This document shows positions 18,639 through 26,926 of a stretch of 64,000 nucleotides of DNA, one piece after another (position 1 is the first letter of the stretch; each line of letters starts with the position of its first letter). The position numbers were made by a program, and so were the translations under genes. The stretch lies in assembly GCA_024711325.1 (NCBI GenBank), contig JANJTC010000001.1, positions 1 to 64,000 of the forward strand, given 5' to 3'. Below the pieces are notes generated by a model. It was given only the letters and a program-made list of their open reading frames with translations, was not told the origin of the DNA and did not search any database. Source of the DNA: Bacteriovoracaceae bacterium. GTDB taxonomy: Bacteria > Bdellovibrionota > Bacteriovoracia > Bacteriovoracales > Bacteriovoracaceae.

Positions 18639-19046
18639 ATGAAAATGTTATTTGTTGCTCTTTCACTTATGATTGGTACTGCTTCTGCTGCAAGTATTAA
18701 AGTCCTTGATGTTGAGCATGACTTCAGATTTGCTAAATCGTCATCATACTTTTATGTAAAGGCCGGTAGTGATGTCGTTTATGTTCAATCTCAGGTTGAG
18801 GAGTCGATGGTTTATGGGGATCAACATTCAGTGACTGATTTTTATCGTAATCGTATTCCTGGGCTCTCTTACGATGCAAGTACGAGACTTATTACCTTTA
18901 ATCATGATGGTGTAGAAACAGTGTGTGCGAAAGTAGTTCCTCGTGGAATTTCAATTTTCCGTCACAACCGCGTTTACAATAAAGATTGTAAGTTCAAAAC
19001 AGAAGTTGATAACCGTCGTGTCAGAGTATGGTTAGTAACTAAATAA
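18639..19046 (+). CDS. exported protein, paralogue of the preceding gene
   Basis: The protein has 135 residues. Signal peptide MKMLFVALSLMIGTASA. The mature domain shares GLSYDAST, CAKVVPRGISIFRHNR, a second Cys and a C-terminal WLVTK with the protein at 17967. I know of no family with a described function. AAAGGAG lies 8 nt before the ATG. Confidence 0.72.
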   Translation: MKMLFVALSLMIGTASAASIKVLDVEHDFRFAKSSSYFYVKAGSDVVYVQSQVEESMVYGDQHSVTDFYRNRIPGLSYDASTRLITFNHDGVETVCAKVVPRGISIFRHNRVYNKDCKFKTEVDNRRVRVWLVTK

Positions 19047-19103
19047 TCTTCAATTCTCAAAACATGGTGGATACTCGCAGTCCACTATGTTTATAATAAG
19101 AGG

Positions 19104-19766
19104 ATGAAGACGTATCAAATTAAATATCCCACCCAAATTAAACAACGTTCTCTTGGAAATAAACTTTTTGTTATGGAAGTTATCCGTGACCTGGATGAGG
19201 CAATTGACCTTATTTGTGAAACCATGACTCCTGAAGAGCAGCTTGATCCCTTTGCAGAAGATCTGTGTCCATATTTTGGAATTTTATGGCCAGCGGCCGA
19301 GGCCCTGGCCCAATTCCTTCATTCCCATCCGGAATTGATTAAAAATAAAAGAGTCCTGGAACTGGGATGTGGGCTTGGTTATCCTTCAATGGTAGCAACT
19401 CATCTAGAAGGAAAAGTTCTGGCAACAGATTTTCATCCTGATGTTGAGACCTATTTTCAGCGTAATTGTCGACATTCAACTCTGGTTTGTTCTTATAAGC
19501 GCCTTAATTGGAGAGAGGATTCGGGAGACATTGGCCAATATGATGTTGTTATGGGATCAGATATTCTTTATGAGGCCAAGCATGCCCGCGAAGTCGCACT
19601 CGGACTATTGAAATTTTTAAGACCTGGAGGGATAATTCTTTTATCAGATCCAGGCCGTAATTATCTGCAGAAATTTATTGATGCCATCAACCAGGAAGGA
19701 CTGCACGAAGAGATCACAACTATTCCAGTCGATGGAAAAGAAATCTTTATGTTGGTTATTCGATGA
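19104..19766 (+). CDS. METTL-like (methyltransferase_16) protein methyltransferase
   Basis: A 220-residue class I methyltransferase. The YFGILWPAAEALAQFL segment, motif I VLELGCGLGYPSMVA, the post-I ATDFHPDV and the DVVMGSDILYE motif are typical of the Nnt1/METTL21/ETFB-lysine methyltransferase group, which modifies lysines on proteins such as elongation factors. The target is unknown here. RBS AAGAGG lies close to the ATG. Confidence 0.75.
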   Translation: MKTYQIKYPTQIKQRSLGNKLFVMEVIRDLDEAIDLICETMTPEEQLDPFAEDLCPYFGILWPAAEALAQFLHSHPELIKNKRVLELGCGLGYPSMVATHLEGKVLATDFHPDVETYFQRNCRHSTLVCSYKRLNWREDSGDIGQYDVVMGSDILYEAKHAREVALGLLKFLRPGGIILLSDPGRNYLQKFIDAINQEGLHEEITTIPVDGKEIFMLVIR

Positions 19767-19774
19767 AATTTATT

Positions 19775-19846
19775 TTAATGAACAATATATTGAGTAAAGT
19801 AATAAAGACTGCACGCCATGGCCAGGACTGTAAATTTAAAGATCAT
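19775..19846 (-). CDS. candidate 23-residue hydrophobic micropeptide
   Basis: A very strong AAGGAGGAG site lies 4 nt before an ATG; the frame reads MIFKFTVLAMACSLYYFTQY and ends three residues later. It has one hydrophobic helix with a single Cys. It converges on the methyltransferase gene 8 bp away. The ribosome site is the main support, so this is tentative. Confidence 0.4.
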   Translation of the reverse strand: MIFKFTVLAMACSLYYFTQYIVH

Positions 19847-19933
19847 TTCTCCTCCTTGAGAAAAGTCACATTTAATTCATTCTAGCGTTATTTTTAAACT
19901 ACTACCAAGAGGAAAAAACTTAAGATTAGTCCG

Positions 19934-19971
19934 ACAGGTTTAGTCTGTGATTTGTTTGAAGCCTAACCTGT
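19934..19971. other. inverted repeat in a 294-bp gene-free gap
   Basis: ACAGGTT (19934-19940) pairs with AACCTGT (19965-19971), flanked by further partial complement (TAG/CTA). The gap 19847-20140 otherwise shows no gene. The repeat may be an operator or a leader structure. Confidence 0.3.
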
Positions 19972-20140
19972 ATCAGCTTTATTATCATCAATGGCATCTT
20001 TAAAAATAATGATCATACAATTATCAAGCTTACTTGAATTTGGTCTCAAGATCTCTCTGCGTTAATTGCGCCTTTTTGCGGCCTGATCAATCTTTTTAAG
20101 TTATAGTTAATTATCAATTTCAAGCTAGTAGGAGTGTTAC

Positions 20141-20881
20141 GTGGGTCGTAAATGGAACAATATTAAAATGAAAAAAGCTGCTCAAGACAAGCAGCGTTCT
20201 CAAAGTTATACCAAAGTACTTCGCGAAATTTTGATGGCCGTTAAAAATGCCGGCCATGCAGAGGTTGAGGCCAACTTTGCCCTTAAAATTGCTCTCCTTA
20301 AGGCCCGTGAGTTCAATGTTCCCAAAGATAATGTTGATAAAGCTATTAAAAAAGGCTTGGGTCAGGACGGAGCTGCTATTGAGGAAGTTAACTATGAGGG
20401 GTATGGAATTGATGGCGTTGCTATTTTTATAGAAACGGCCACTGACAATCCTACACGTACCGTTAGTAACATCCGATCATACTTCAATAAGTATGGCGGA
20501 AGTATGGGAACTCCAGGATGCTTGCAGTTTGTTTTTGAACGAAAAGCAACTTTTACCATCAAGGAAGAAAGCCTAAAAGGCATGTCAACTGATGATCTTA
20601 TGATGGAACTCATTGATTACAATATTGATGATGTTGAGAGTGAAGAAGGATTTGTGACAGTTAAGGGGCCGGTAGAGGCCTATCATGACATCTATAAAAA
20701 GCTCGAAGAGCTTAAAATTAAACTTGAAGACTCTGGTCTGGAAAGACTCCCTCTTAATACGAAAGAAATTTCTAAAGAAAGCTATGATAAAATTCAAAAA
20801 CTCATTGACGTGCTTGAAGCAGACGATGATGTTCAGACTGTTTATCATAATCTTGAATGGAATGAAGCCTTTGCTGACTAA
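20141..20881 (+). CDS. YebC/PmpR family protein
   Basis: A 246-residue YebC/TACO1-family protein: the GRKWNNIKMKKAAQDKQRS start, the central VNYEGYGIDGVAIFIE and the DNPTRTVSNIRSYFNKYGGSMGTPGC block are diagnostic. Family members act as transcription regulators (PmpR) and, more recently, as translation factors that relieve ribosome stalling. Translation starts at GTG with AGGAG 6 nt before. It is followed by fabH after 23 bp. Confidence 0.9.
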   Translation: MGRKWNNIKMKKAAQDKQRSQSYTKVLREILMAVKNAGHAEVEANFALKIALLKAREFNVPKDNVDKAIKKGLGQDGAAIEEVNYEGYGIDGVAIFIETATDNPTRTVSNIRSYFNKYGGSMGTPGCLQFVFERKATFTIKEESLKGMSTDDLMMELIDYNIDDVESEEGFVTVKGPVEAYHDIYKKLEELKIKLEDSGLERLPLNTKEISKESYDKIQKLIDVLEADDDVQTVYHNLEWNEAFAD

Positions 20882-20904
20882 CTTTAAATAACAAAGGATT
20901 TGTT

Positions 20905-21915
20905 ATGTTTCATTCTGAAATTATTGGCTCAGGCATGTACGTGCCTCCAGGAATTATCACAAATCACGATCTCTCAAAGATGATGGAAACTTCTCATGAC
21001 TGGATTGTACAAAGATCTGGAATTGAAGAGCGCCGTTGGGTCACTCCTGATATGGTCACAACGGACCTGGCACTTCACGCCTGCGAAGAGGCCATTAAAA
21101 ATGCGGGAATTGATAAACAGGAGATTGATTGTCTTTTATTTGCAACGATCTCACCTGACCATGACTTTCCTGGGTCCGGCTGTTTCCTTCAACCCAAGCT
21201 CGGTTTAACAGGCATTCCCGCTATTGATGTACGTCAGCAGTGCTCTGGTTTTGTCTACGCCATGAGCATGGCCGATGCTTTTATTAAATCCGGTCAGTAT
21301 AAAACGATTTTAATCGTTGGTGCAGAAGTTCATTCCAAAGGTTTGGATAAAACCACTCGAGGTAGAGATACTGCTGTTCTATTTGGTGATGGTGCCGGGG
21401 CCATTGTCATGAGAAGGAAGGAAGTTAAGGATCCTGCGAAGGATTCCTTCATTTATTCAACTCACTTATTTGCGGAAGGCCAAGGTGCAAAAGACTTATG
21501 GTTAGAAGCTCCTGGTATGGCCTTAGGTGCTGAACGCATGAATCACGAAATGATAGATGCCGGTAAACACTACGCTTATATGAACGGAAAACGTGTCTTT
21601 ACCAATGCTATCAGAAGAATGTGTGAGTGCACGCTACTGGCACTTGAAACAAATAAATTGAAGCTTGAAGATATCGATTTATTTTTATTCCACCAGGCCA
21701 ATATGCGGATTAACCAAATGGTGGCCCAGGAATTAAAGATACCGGAAGATAAAGTTTTTAATACAATCCAGAAGTATGGCAATACGACTGCGGCTACCAT
21801 ACCGATTGGTATGGCCGAGGCAGTTAAGGCCGGCAAGCTCAAGAAAGGATCCTTGGTTGCAAGTGCGGCCTTCGGTTCAGGCTTTACTTGGGCCAGCTCC
21901 ATTTTCCGCTGGTAA
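20905..21915 (+). CDS. fabH: 3-oxoacyl-ACP synthase III
   Basis: This 336-residue FabH condenses acetyl-CoA with malonyl-ACP to begin fatty-acid synthesis. The triad is visible: Cys113 (QQCSGFVYA), His263 (LFHQANMRIN) and Asn293 (YGNTTAAT), and the C-terminal GFTWASS loop is complete. AAAGGA precedes the ATG. It probably shares a transcript with the YebC-family gene and sits away from other fab genes. Confidence 0.93.
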   Translation: MFHSEIIGSGMYVPPGIITNHDLSKMMETSHDWIVQRSGIEERRWVTPDMVTTDLALHACEEAIKNAGIDKQEIDCLLFATISPDHDFPGSGCFLQPKLGLTGIPAIDVRQQCSGFVYAMSMADAFIKSGQYKTILIVGAEVHSKGLDKTTRGRDTAVLFGDGAGAIVMRRKEVKDPAKDSFIYSTHLFAEGQGAKDLWLEAPGMALGAERMNHEMIDAGKHYAYMNGKRVFTNAIRRMCECTLLALETNKLKLEDIDLFLFHQANMRINQMVAQELKIPEDKVFNTIQKYGNTTAATIPIGMAEAVKAGKLKKGSLVASAAFGSGFTWASSIFRW

Positions 21916-22040
21916 GTGACCATATTATCTGCCAGAAAGAAAGGTTTTGTTGTTTTTCATCATAGTAAATTCAATGAGTTAAGCCTTGGCTTGGTGAAAA
22001 ATAGGGGGATCTGTATAATGATTAAAACTTAGGAGAATTT

Positions 22041-22223
22041 ATGCGTGCCGTTTTAATTATTAGTTTATTAATGAGTTTTTCTGCTTTTTCGCAAACCAGA
22101 GTCAAAGAAAATATTAAGCAAACATCGGTGAGCTCTGAGGATGCTGAAACTGAAAAAAGCGTTAAGAAACCCCGTCGTCAATTAAACAGCGGTAAAAGAG
22201 TTAAATCAGAAAAAAGTGAATGA
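22041..22223 (+). CDS. small exported basic peptide, 60 aa
   Basis: A signal peptide (MRAVLIISLLMSFSAFS) is followed by about 43 charged, probably disordered residues rich in Lys, Ser, Glu and Arg. GGAG lies 8 nt before the ATG and a terminator follows directly, which supports an independent gene. Function unknown. Confidence 0.65.
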   Translation: MRAVLIISLLMSFSAFSQTRVKENIKQTSVSSEDAETEKSVKKPRRQLNSGKRVKSEKSE

Positions 22224-22231
22224 TGATAAGC

Positions 22232-22259
22232 AAAGGGCCATTTTTTTGATGGCCCTTTT
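22232..22259. terminator. bidirectional terminator
   Basis: AAAGGGCCAT and ATGGCCCTTT form a 10-bp stem around a T-rich loop, ending in TTTT on the plus strand. It lies between the convergent small exported gene and the fumarase beta gene. Confidence 0.8.
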
Positions 22260-22262
22260 CAA

Positions 22263-22832
22263 TTAAAGAACTGTTTTTAAAATTTCTTTCGATGAATTTT
22301 CAACCTCTTTATGTAGAGAATTTCCATGAGCATCCATGGTCACGACCACTGGAAAATCCTCAACTGTTAATTCCCAGATAGCTTCTGGTAAACCAAACTC
22401 TTCCAGATAAAGACCATCTACTGATTTAATTTTTTCAGCTAATACCTGGGCCGCTCCGCCAATGGCATGTAAATAAACACAGCCATACTCTTTACAAGCA
22501 TCCAGTGTTTTTTGTCCCATACCACCTTTGCCAATGACTCCTACAATCCCATGATCGCGAATAACTTCCCACTGATAGGGCTCTTCGCGAATTGATGTGG
22601 TTGGGCCTGCTGCGGTCACAGTCCATTTTCCGGTCTTCTTATCTTTCATGGTCACCGGACCACAGTGATAAATAATTTGATTTTTCAAATTCACGGGAGA
22701 TTTATTGCCATCGTGAAGGTACTTGTGGACTGCATCTCTACCGGTAAAAAGCTTGCCGGTGATGAGAACCATATCTCCCACTTTTAATTCGCGTACAGCT
22801 TCAGGAGAAAAGGGGTAAGTTAATTGTTTCAT
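22263..22832 (-). CDS. class I fumarate hydratase, beta subunit
   Basis: A 189-residue beta subunit from the ATG chosen. It provides the C-terminal swivel half of two-subunit iron-sulfur fumarases/L(+)-tartrate dehydratases: GKLFTGRDAVHKYL, IIYHCGPV, GPTTSIREEPYQ and GKGGMG are conserved. With the alpha subunit it interconverts fumarate and malate. The upstream overlap contains AGGAGG; the second of two adjacent ATGs (22832) has the better spacing. Fumarate rather than tartrate as substrate is inferred from general metabolism. Confidence 0.88.
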   Translation of the reverse strand: MKQLTYPFSPEAVRELKVGDMVLITGKLFTGRDAVHKYLHDGNKSPVNLKNQIIYHCGPVTMKDKKTGKWTVTAAGPTTSIREEPYQWEVIRDHGIVGVIGKGGMGQKTLDACKEYGCVYLHAIGGAAQVLAEKIKSVDGLYLEEFGLPEAIWELTVEDFPVVVTMDAHGNSLHKEVENSSKEILKTVL

Positions 22833-22840
22833 CATTCCTC

Positions 22841-23809
22841 CTAATAGAGCCAAGTTTTAATAGTATTTTTCTTGTCCAGCACCACGCCTTGACGACGGAA
22901 TGCCCAGCACATGTATGAGATAGAGACGAAGAAAGATGCAGGCACACGGTTAGCGTGAGTCATCTTGCAGGAGATAAGCGTGGTCTTCCCACCAAAGCCC
23001 ATAGGCCCAATTCCAAGTTTGTTACAGGTTTCAACAATTTCTTTTTCTAGCTTGGCCAGGTCGGGAAGAGTGTTCTTGTCATCAAGCTTTCTTAGAAGCT
23101 GTTTTTTTGCATTGTAAGCCGAGTCGGCCCGGTCTCCACCGATACAAACCCCTAAGGCCCCGGGGCCACAGCCTTTACCTTGCGCTTTATAGACTGCGTC
23201 GATTACAACCTTTCGAACTCCTTCAAGATCTCGTCCTGCTCCTAATGTCGTATCAGGCAATGAGTACTGAGTAGAGACGTTTTCGCAACCACCACCTTTG
23301 AGGACTAGTTTAATTTCCACTTCTTTTTTATTATGTTCATAGAAGTGGATAGATGGGTGCCCTTCACCTAAATTAGTTCCGGCGTTTTCTCCAGTCAAAG
23401 AGTTCACTGAATTTTGTCTCAAATAACCTTTTTGGGTAGCCTTTACGACAGCTTTTTTAATGAGTTCCTTAAAAGCGTTCTGAAAGAACCCTGGAGGATG
23501 ATATACGAAAAAAATAACTGTTCCTGTGTCCTGACAAAGAGGCTGAGATTTAAATTTGGCCAGATCAATATTATCTTTGATGATGTTCATGGCATAAGAA
23601 GCAGTTGTGTTTTGCTCTTCCTGGCTTCTGGCCTTCATTAAAGTTTTTGCAACATCATCAGGAATTTCAGTTGAAGTTACCCGAATTAGTTCCAAAAGGG
23701 ATTCAATCGTCTGTGCTTTTGGATCTAATTTTTTAGGAACAGGTTTTTTGATGGTTTTTTTGGACAAGATTTTACTAGCAGGCCTTTTGGCCGGGACTTT
23801 TTTAGTCAT
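22841..23809 (-). CDS. class I fumarate hydratase, alpha subunit, with basic N-terminal extension
   Basis: A 322-residue alpha subunit carrying the [4Fe-4S] site: PLCQDTG, GGGCENVST and KGCGPGALGVCIGGDR hold the likely cluster cysteines, and GPMGFGGKTT is conserved. The first ~35 residues are an unusual Lys/Pro/Ala-rich tail (with repeated KK and KKP) absent from typical homologues. GGAG precedes the ATG. It is co-transcribed with beta 8 bp downstream. Confidence 0.88.
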   Translation of the reverse strand: MTKKVPAKRPASKILSKKTIKKPVPKKLDPKAQTIESLLELIRVTSTEIPDDVAKTLMKARSQEEQNTTASYAMNIIKDNIDLAKFKSQPLCQDTGTVIFFVYHPPGFFQNAFKELIKKAVVKATQKGYLRQNSVNSLTGENAGTNLGEGHPSIHFYEHNKKEVEIKLVLKGGGCENVSTQYSLPDTTLGAGRDLEGVRKVVIDAVYKAQGKGCGPGALGVCIGGDRADSAYNAKKQLLRKLDDKNTLPDLAKLEKEIVETCNKLGIGPMGFGGKTTLISCKMTHANRVPASFFVSISYMCWAFRRQGVVLDKKNTIKTWLY

Positions 23810-23921
23810 AGGAGTCTCCTGTAATGAGGCTCCATTTTATTCCTGTGTTGACTCTTTTTGAAGAGAAAAACCATGGAATTCATGGTGAAGAGCAGAATTA
23901 TGAGATTTTTTAACTGAATAG

Positions 23922-23955
23922 GCCAGTCCTTCCCATTAGGGGGAGGAGGACTGGC
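23922..23955 (-). terminator. hairpin downstream of the 23968 gene
   Basis: GCCAGTCC (23922-23929) pairs with GGACTGGC (23948-23955), with extra C/G pairing inside. On the minus strand a T-run begins about 10 nt later, so termination is possible but not textbook. Confidence 0.45.
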
Positions 23956-23967
23956 ATATAATGAAAA

Positions 23968-24267
23968 TTAACGAGCTAAAAACTTACAAGAACGAGCAAC
24001 AAATCGACGAGTAAGACCAGAAGAGAAAGTGATGCTTTCGCCTGCGCCTACAACTTGATCAACTTTAATCTGGGCCTTGAATTCAGGATTCTTTCCAGCT
24101 CTTCTTTCCATGTTAAATACAACCCATTTGAAATCCAAAGCTTGGCCGTAGTTTGTGAAAGAACAAACATATCCGCCTTCTTTATAAGAAACTTTTCCAT
24201 AATGGCTCTCAAGAGCACTGGCAGAAACTGAGAAAACAAGAGCAGTTAATACGATTAATGATTTCAT
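23968..24267 (-). CDS. small exported protein, 99 aa, two cysteines
   Basis: A signal peptide (MKSLIVLTALVFSVSASA) precedes an ~80-residue domain with two cysteines (YVCSFTN and RSCKFLAR), probably a disulfide. AGGAGG before the ATG at 24267 fixes the start; an upstream extension has no ribosome site. No family recognised. Confidence 0.68.
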   Translation of the reverse strand: MKSLIVLTALVFSVSASALESHYGKVSYKEGGYVCSFTNYGQALDFKWVVFNMERRAGKNPEFKAQIKVDQVVGAGESITFSSGLTRRFVARSCKFLAR

Positions 24268-24426
24268 GATTTTCCTCCTACAGAAAATGTTGTTGAGTAA
24301 TATGCCGCGGAATTTATCAGGATTAAAAATAATGTCTATCCAAGTTTTTGAGTTGGGGTGTTGCATACATACGTAACACCTAAATGCTCCAAATCAGGAG
24401 GTTCATCATTTTTTTAATCCTCAAGG

Positions 24427-24456
24427 CTTGACGAATTTTAGTCCGGACCCAGTTTA
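24427..24456 (+). promoter_or_regulatory. putative sigma-32-like heat-shock promoter of hsp20
   Basis: CTTGAC (24427-24432) and, 14 nt on, ACCCAGTTTA (24447-24456) resemble the -35 CTTGAA and -10 CCCCATNT elements of heat-shock promoters. It lies about 45 bp before the hsp20 start. Confidence 0.45.
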
Positions 24457-24499
24457 TAAGTATGAAAGGAAAACAAGTTATTCTATCCAAGGAGGAACT

Positions 24500-24958
24500 A
24501 TGTATCACTTTGAGTTGAAGCCGGCAGCTCTTCGCCATCCGGTAAATCAATGGGAAAAAGAAATGGAGAAAATTTTTGAGGGATTTAATAAAAGTCATAA
24601 TTTTACTCCGGCCTGTGAGATAAATGAAACTGAAAAATTCTATTCCATCAGCCTGGATGTTCCTGGTCTTCGAAAAGAAGAACTGGAAATTGAAGTAAAA
24701 GATGACCGTCTTCACATTTCAGGAGAAAGAAAGAGTGTAGAGAAAACTGAAAAGAATAATGTCCTTCGATCGGAAAGGCGGTACGGTAAGTTTTCAAGAG
24801 TATTCAGCCTGCCTCAGCATGTAAATGCTGAAGAAATTGAGGCGCGATTTGAAAATGGAGTTCTGGATATTTTGATTCCGAAAGAAGAAAAGACACAATC
24901 TAAAAAAATTACGATTTCAAGCTGGGATAAGGAAAATACCCCGGATTTGAAGAGCTAA
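24500..24958 (+). CDS. Hsp20/alpha-crystallin small heat-shock protein
   Basis: The protein has 152 residues. The alpha-crystallin domain (about 45-140) has FYSISLDVPGLRKEELEIEV, the LHISGERK block, RRYGKFSRVFSLP and the ARFENGVLDILIPK strand. The C-terminal anchor is less clear than the usual IxI. These ATP-independent holdases oligomerise and hold unfolding proteins. AAGGAGG precedes the ATG; a heat-shock-type promoter lies upstream and a terminator follows. Confidence 0.92.
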   Translation: MYHFELKPAALRHPVNQWEKEMEKIFEGFNKSHNFTPACEINETEKFYSISLDVPGLRKEELEIEVKDDRLHISGERKSVEKTEKNNVLRSERRYGKFSRVFSLPQHVNAEEIEARFENGVLDILIPKEEKTQSKKITISSWDKENTPDLKS

Positions 24959-24976
24959 ATTCTCCTCCCATGATAG

Positions 24977-25004
24977 TGGCCCCTAGGATTGGGGCCATTT
25001 TTTT
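24977..25004 (+). terminator. intrinsic terminator of hsp20
   Basis: TGGCCCC / GGGGCCA stem (24977-24983, 24991-24997) with a 7-nt loop and a T-run of about seven from 24998. Confidence 0.9.
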
Positions 25005-25059
25005 GCCTTATTGAATCGATGAACATAATATTTGTGCATTAACTCTATTGAGGATTTAT

Positions 25060-25464
25060 ATGCACCAAATGACAGTCACTTATCAAGGTAATCTAAGAGC
25101 AGAGGCGATTCATCTTGATTCGAAAAACATTATCCATACTGATGCGCCTAAAGATAATCAGGGCAACGGCGAAGCTTTTTCCCCGACTGATTTAATGTGT
25201 ACTTCGCTTGCCAGTTGTATGCTTACGATTGCGGCAATGAAGGCCCGGACTCTGGGGATTGAGTTTCCGGAAGTGTCGATTGAGGTTGAGAAGAAGATGC
25301 AGGCAGCTCCTCGGAAAGTGTCTGAGATTGTTCTTCGCTTTGATTGGAATGGATTGGATCAGAGAGTTTCTCAGGAACATCTGGAGCAACTAAAATTGGC
25401 CGCTGTAAATTGTCCTGTGGCACTTTCACTGGATTCTTCTGTGAAGAAGACTTTAATTTGGTAA
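25060..25464 (+). CDS. OsmC/Ohr-family protein
   Basis: This 134-residue protein has the OsmC layout: Asp/Gly-rich SPTDLMCTSLASCMLTIAAM with the first redox Cys region and a second Cys in AVNCPVALSL. Family members reduce organic hydroperoxides with a Cys pair. AGGA before the ATG at 25060 favours this start over an upstream TTG. The last 242 bp are also covered in antisense by the C-terminal tail of the S8 protease gene, which is unusual. Confidence 0.85.
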   Translation: MHQMTVTYQGNLRAEAIHLDSKNIIHTDAPKDNQGNGEAFSPTDLMCTSLASCMLTIAAMKARTLGIEFPEVSIEVEKKMQAAPRKVSEIVLRFDWNGLDQRVSQEHLEQLKLAAVNCPVALSLDSSVKKTLIW

Positions 25465-26851
25465 AAGTTTCTGGTGTGGCCTCGTCATCAACCTCCTGAG
25501 GAGAGATGGGACTTGGCATTGAATCCATGACTTTTTTTTGAATATCCTCAGGAGATCTTGCCGGAGGAATTCCAATACTGATTTTATCTTCCATTGGAAT
25601 GAGATCTGATCTTCCAAGAGTGATTGCTTGATCGATTAGCATGTCTTTAGATAGAAGTGCTGCCCTTATAGCACTATGGTTACTTACGATAGCACCCGAA
25701 GCAAGGCGTAGTTTGAGATAATCCTTAATTTCTCCCGTTTCCAGAATAATTTTTTTTATATCAGCGGGCATCAAGGATGAATTGGCATTTTTGATTTGGG
25801 CGGCTAGGTTAGCAACATATGGAGCGGCCATAGAAGTTCCACTGGACGGAGAGTAAAGGTCACTGCCGTCTTCAGAATAAATTTTGGGGACAATCGATAA
25901 TATGGCAACGCCTGGTGCGCCTATATCAACATGCGTTTTTCCAAAGTTAGAAAAGGTGGCAAGGTAATCACCATTCATAGCGGCTACCGCCAGAGCATTT
26001 GGGACTTTAATACGAGAAGGATAGTGATGGTAAGTATCGTTATCGAGACCGGAGTTCCCGGCGGAAAAGACGAAAAGAATATGAGGATACTTCAACATGG
26101 TTTTTTCACCACGCTTGTAAAGCGTTTCAAAGTAGTTATCCACTATAAGTTTTAACTTCGTTTCTTCAATCTCTAATCCGGTCATCTCTTTATAGCGCTC
26201 ACGAAACTTAGTCATGATGTTTTTATAAGTGATTCCATAGGATGCATTTACGATCTCAATTTTCTTATGTGAGATGAATTTACAGATTTTTGAAAATTTT
26301 TGAGAAACCCGGTTCATCGATTGACGAATCTCTTCCTGGAATTTTTCTTCAGCTGTTTTACCTCTTACCGGTACATGTCCGGGCGTGGTGTTGTCTTCTA
26401 CTGCCACAACGGGATTGGGTAAGTTAAGTCCGCGAATTGGGAAGATATTAATATTATCGCCTTCTCTAAGGGCAATACCTGCTACAAAAGTTCCATGGGA
26501 ATGCTTCTTAAAGAGCTTCACTTTTTCCATGAAATTTTTGTCAGCATTTTTTTTCTTGAACCATTCAAATTCTTCCAGAGACAGGCCCTGCCCATGGCCT
26601 TTGGCGCGCAAGTTACGATAGAGTAAAATTTCCTGTATGGATGATTTATCTTCAATCACAGGTTTTTTTAAGTGACTGTTATCAAAGAAATCCCATCCAT
26701 GAAAATCAATGGCCTCTTCGTCTGTTTCTTTTTTCAGGATATTTGGTTTCAAGTAATCATGATCCAGGTCAAAACCCGTATCAATAATGGCTATAGTGGC
26801 CCCATAGCTCAAAGCAGAGTTAATGATGAAGAGGAGGAGTAAACGGATCAT
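25223..26851 (-). CDS. S8 subtilisin-like serine protease, exported, with disordered C-terminal tail
   Basis: The protein has 542 residues. A signal peptide (about 1-17) is followed at once by the catalytic Asp24 (IAIIDTGFD), His119 (SHGTFVAGI) and Ser340 (SGTSMAAPYVA); there is no I9-type propeptide between. Family members cleave peptide bonds in the periplasm or outside. Residues ~385-462 are a linker. Residues ~463-542 are Ser/Pro/Gln/Glu-rich and are encoded antisense to the osmC gene, so the tail may be a recent extension. No strong ribosome site is seen. Confidence 0.88.
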   Translation of the reverse strand: MIRLLLLFIINSALSYGATIAIIDTGFDLDHDYLKPNILKKETDEEAIDFHGWDFFDNSHLKKPVIEDKSSIQEILLYRNLRAKGHGQGLSLEEFEWFKKKNADKNFMEKVKLFKKHSHGTFVAGIALREGDNINIFPIRGLNLPNPVVAVEDNTTPGHVPVRGKTAEEKFQEEIRQSMNRVSQKFSKICKFISHKKIEIVNASYGITYKNIMTKFRERYKEMTGLEIEETKLKLIVDNYFETLYKRGEKTMLKYPHILFVFSAGNSGLDNDTYHHYPSRIKVPNALAVAAMNGDYLATFSNFGKTHVDIGAPGVAILSIVPKIYSEDGSDLYSPSSGTSMAAPYVANLAAQIKNANSSLMPADIKKIILETGEIKDYLKLRLASGAIVSNHSAIRAALLSKDMLIDQAITLGRSDLIPMEDKISIGIPPARSPEDIQKKVMDSMPSPISPQEVDDEATPETFTKLKSSSQKNPVKVPQDNLQRPILVAPDVPEKLSDPIHSNQSEEQSQTLSEELPASSSQPQSTLPETQSPESGPSLPQS

Positions 26852-26885
26852 GAAGAGATTGTATAAGGAAAAAATGAGTTCCGCT

Positions 26886-26912
26886 AAAGAAAAAGGGCCC
26901 CATAAAGGGGCC
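26886..26912 (-). terminator. terminator of the YceI gene
   Basis: AAGGGCCCC and GGGGCCCTT form a 9-bp stem with a 5-nt loop; the minus strand then reads TTTTTCTTT. It isolates the YceI gene from the protease gene. Confidence 0.85.
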
Positions 26913-26926
26913 CTTGATTGGGAAAA

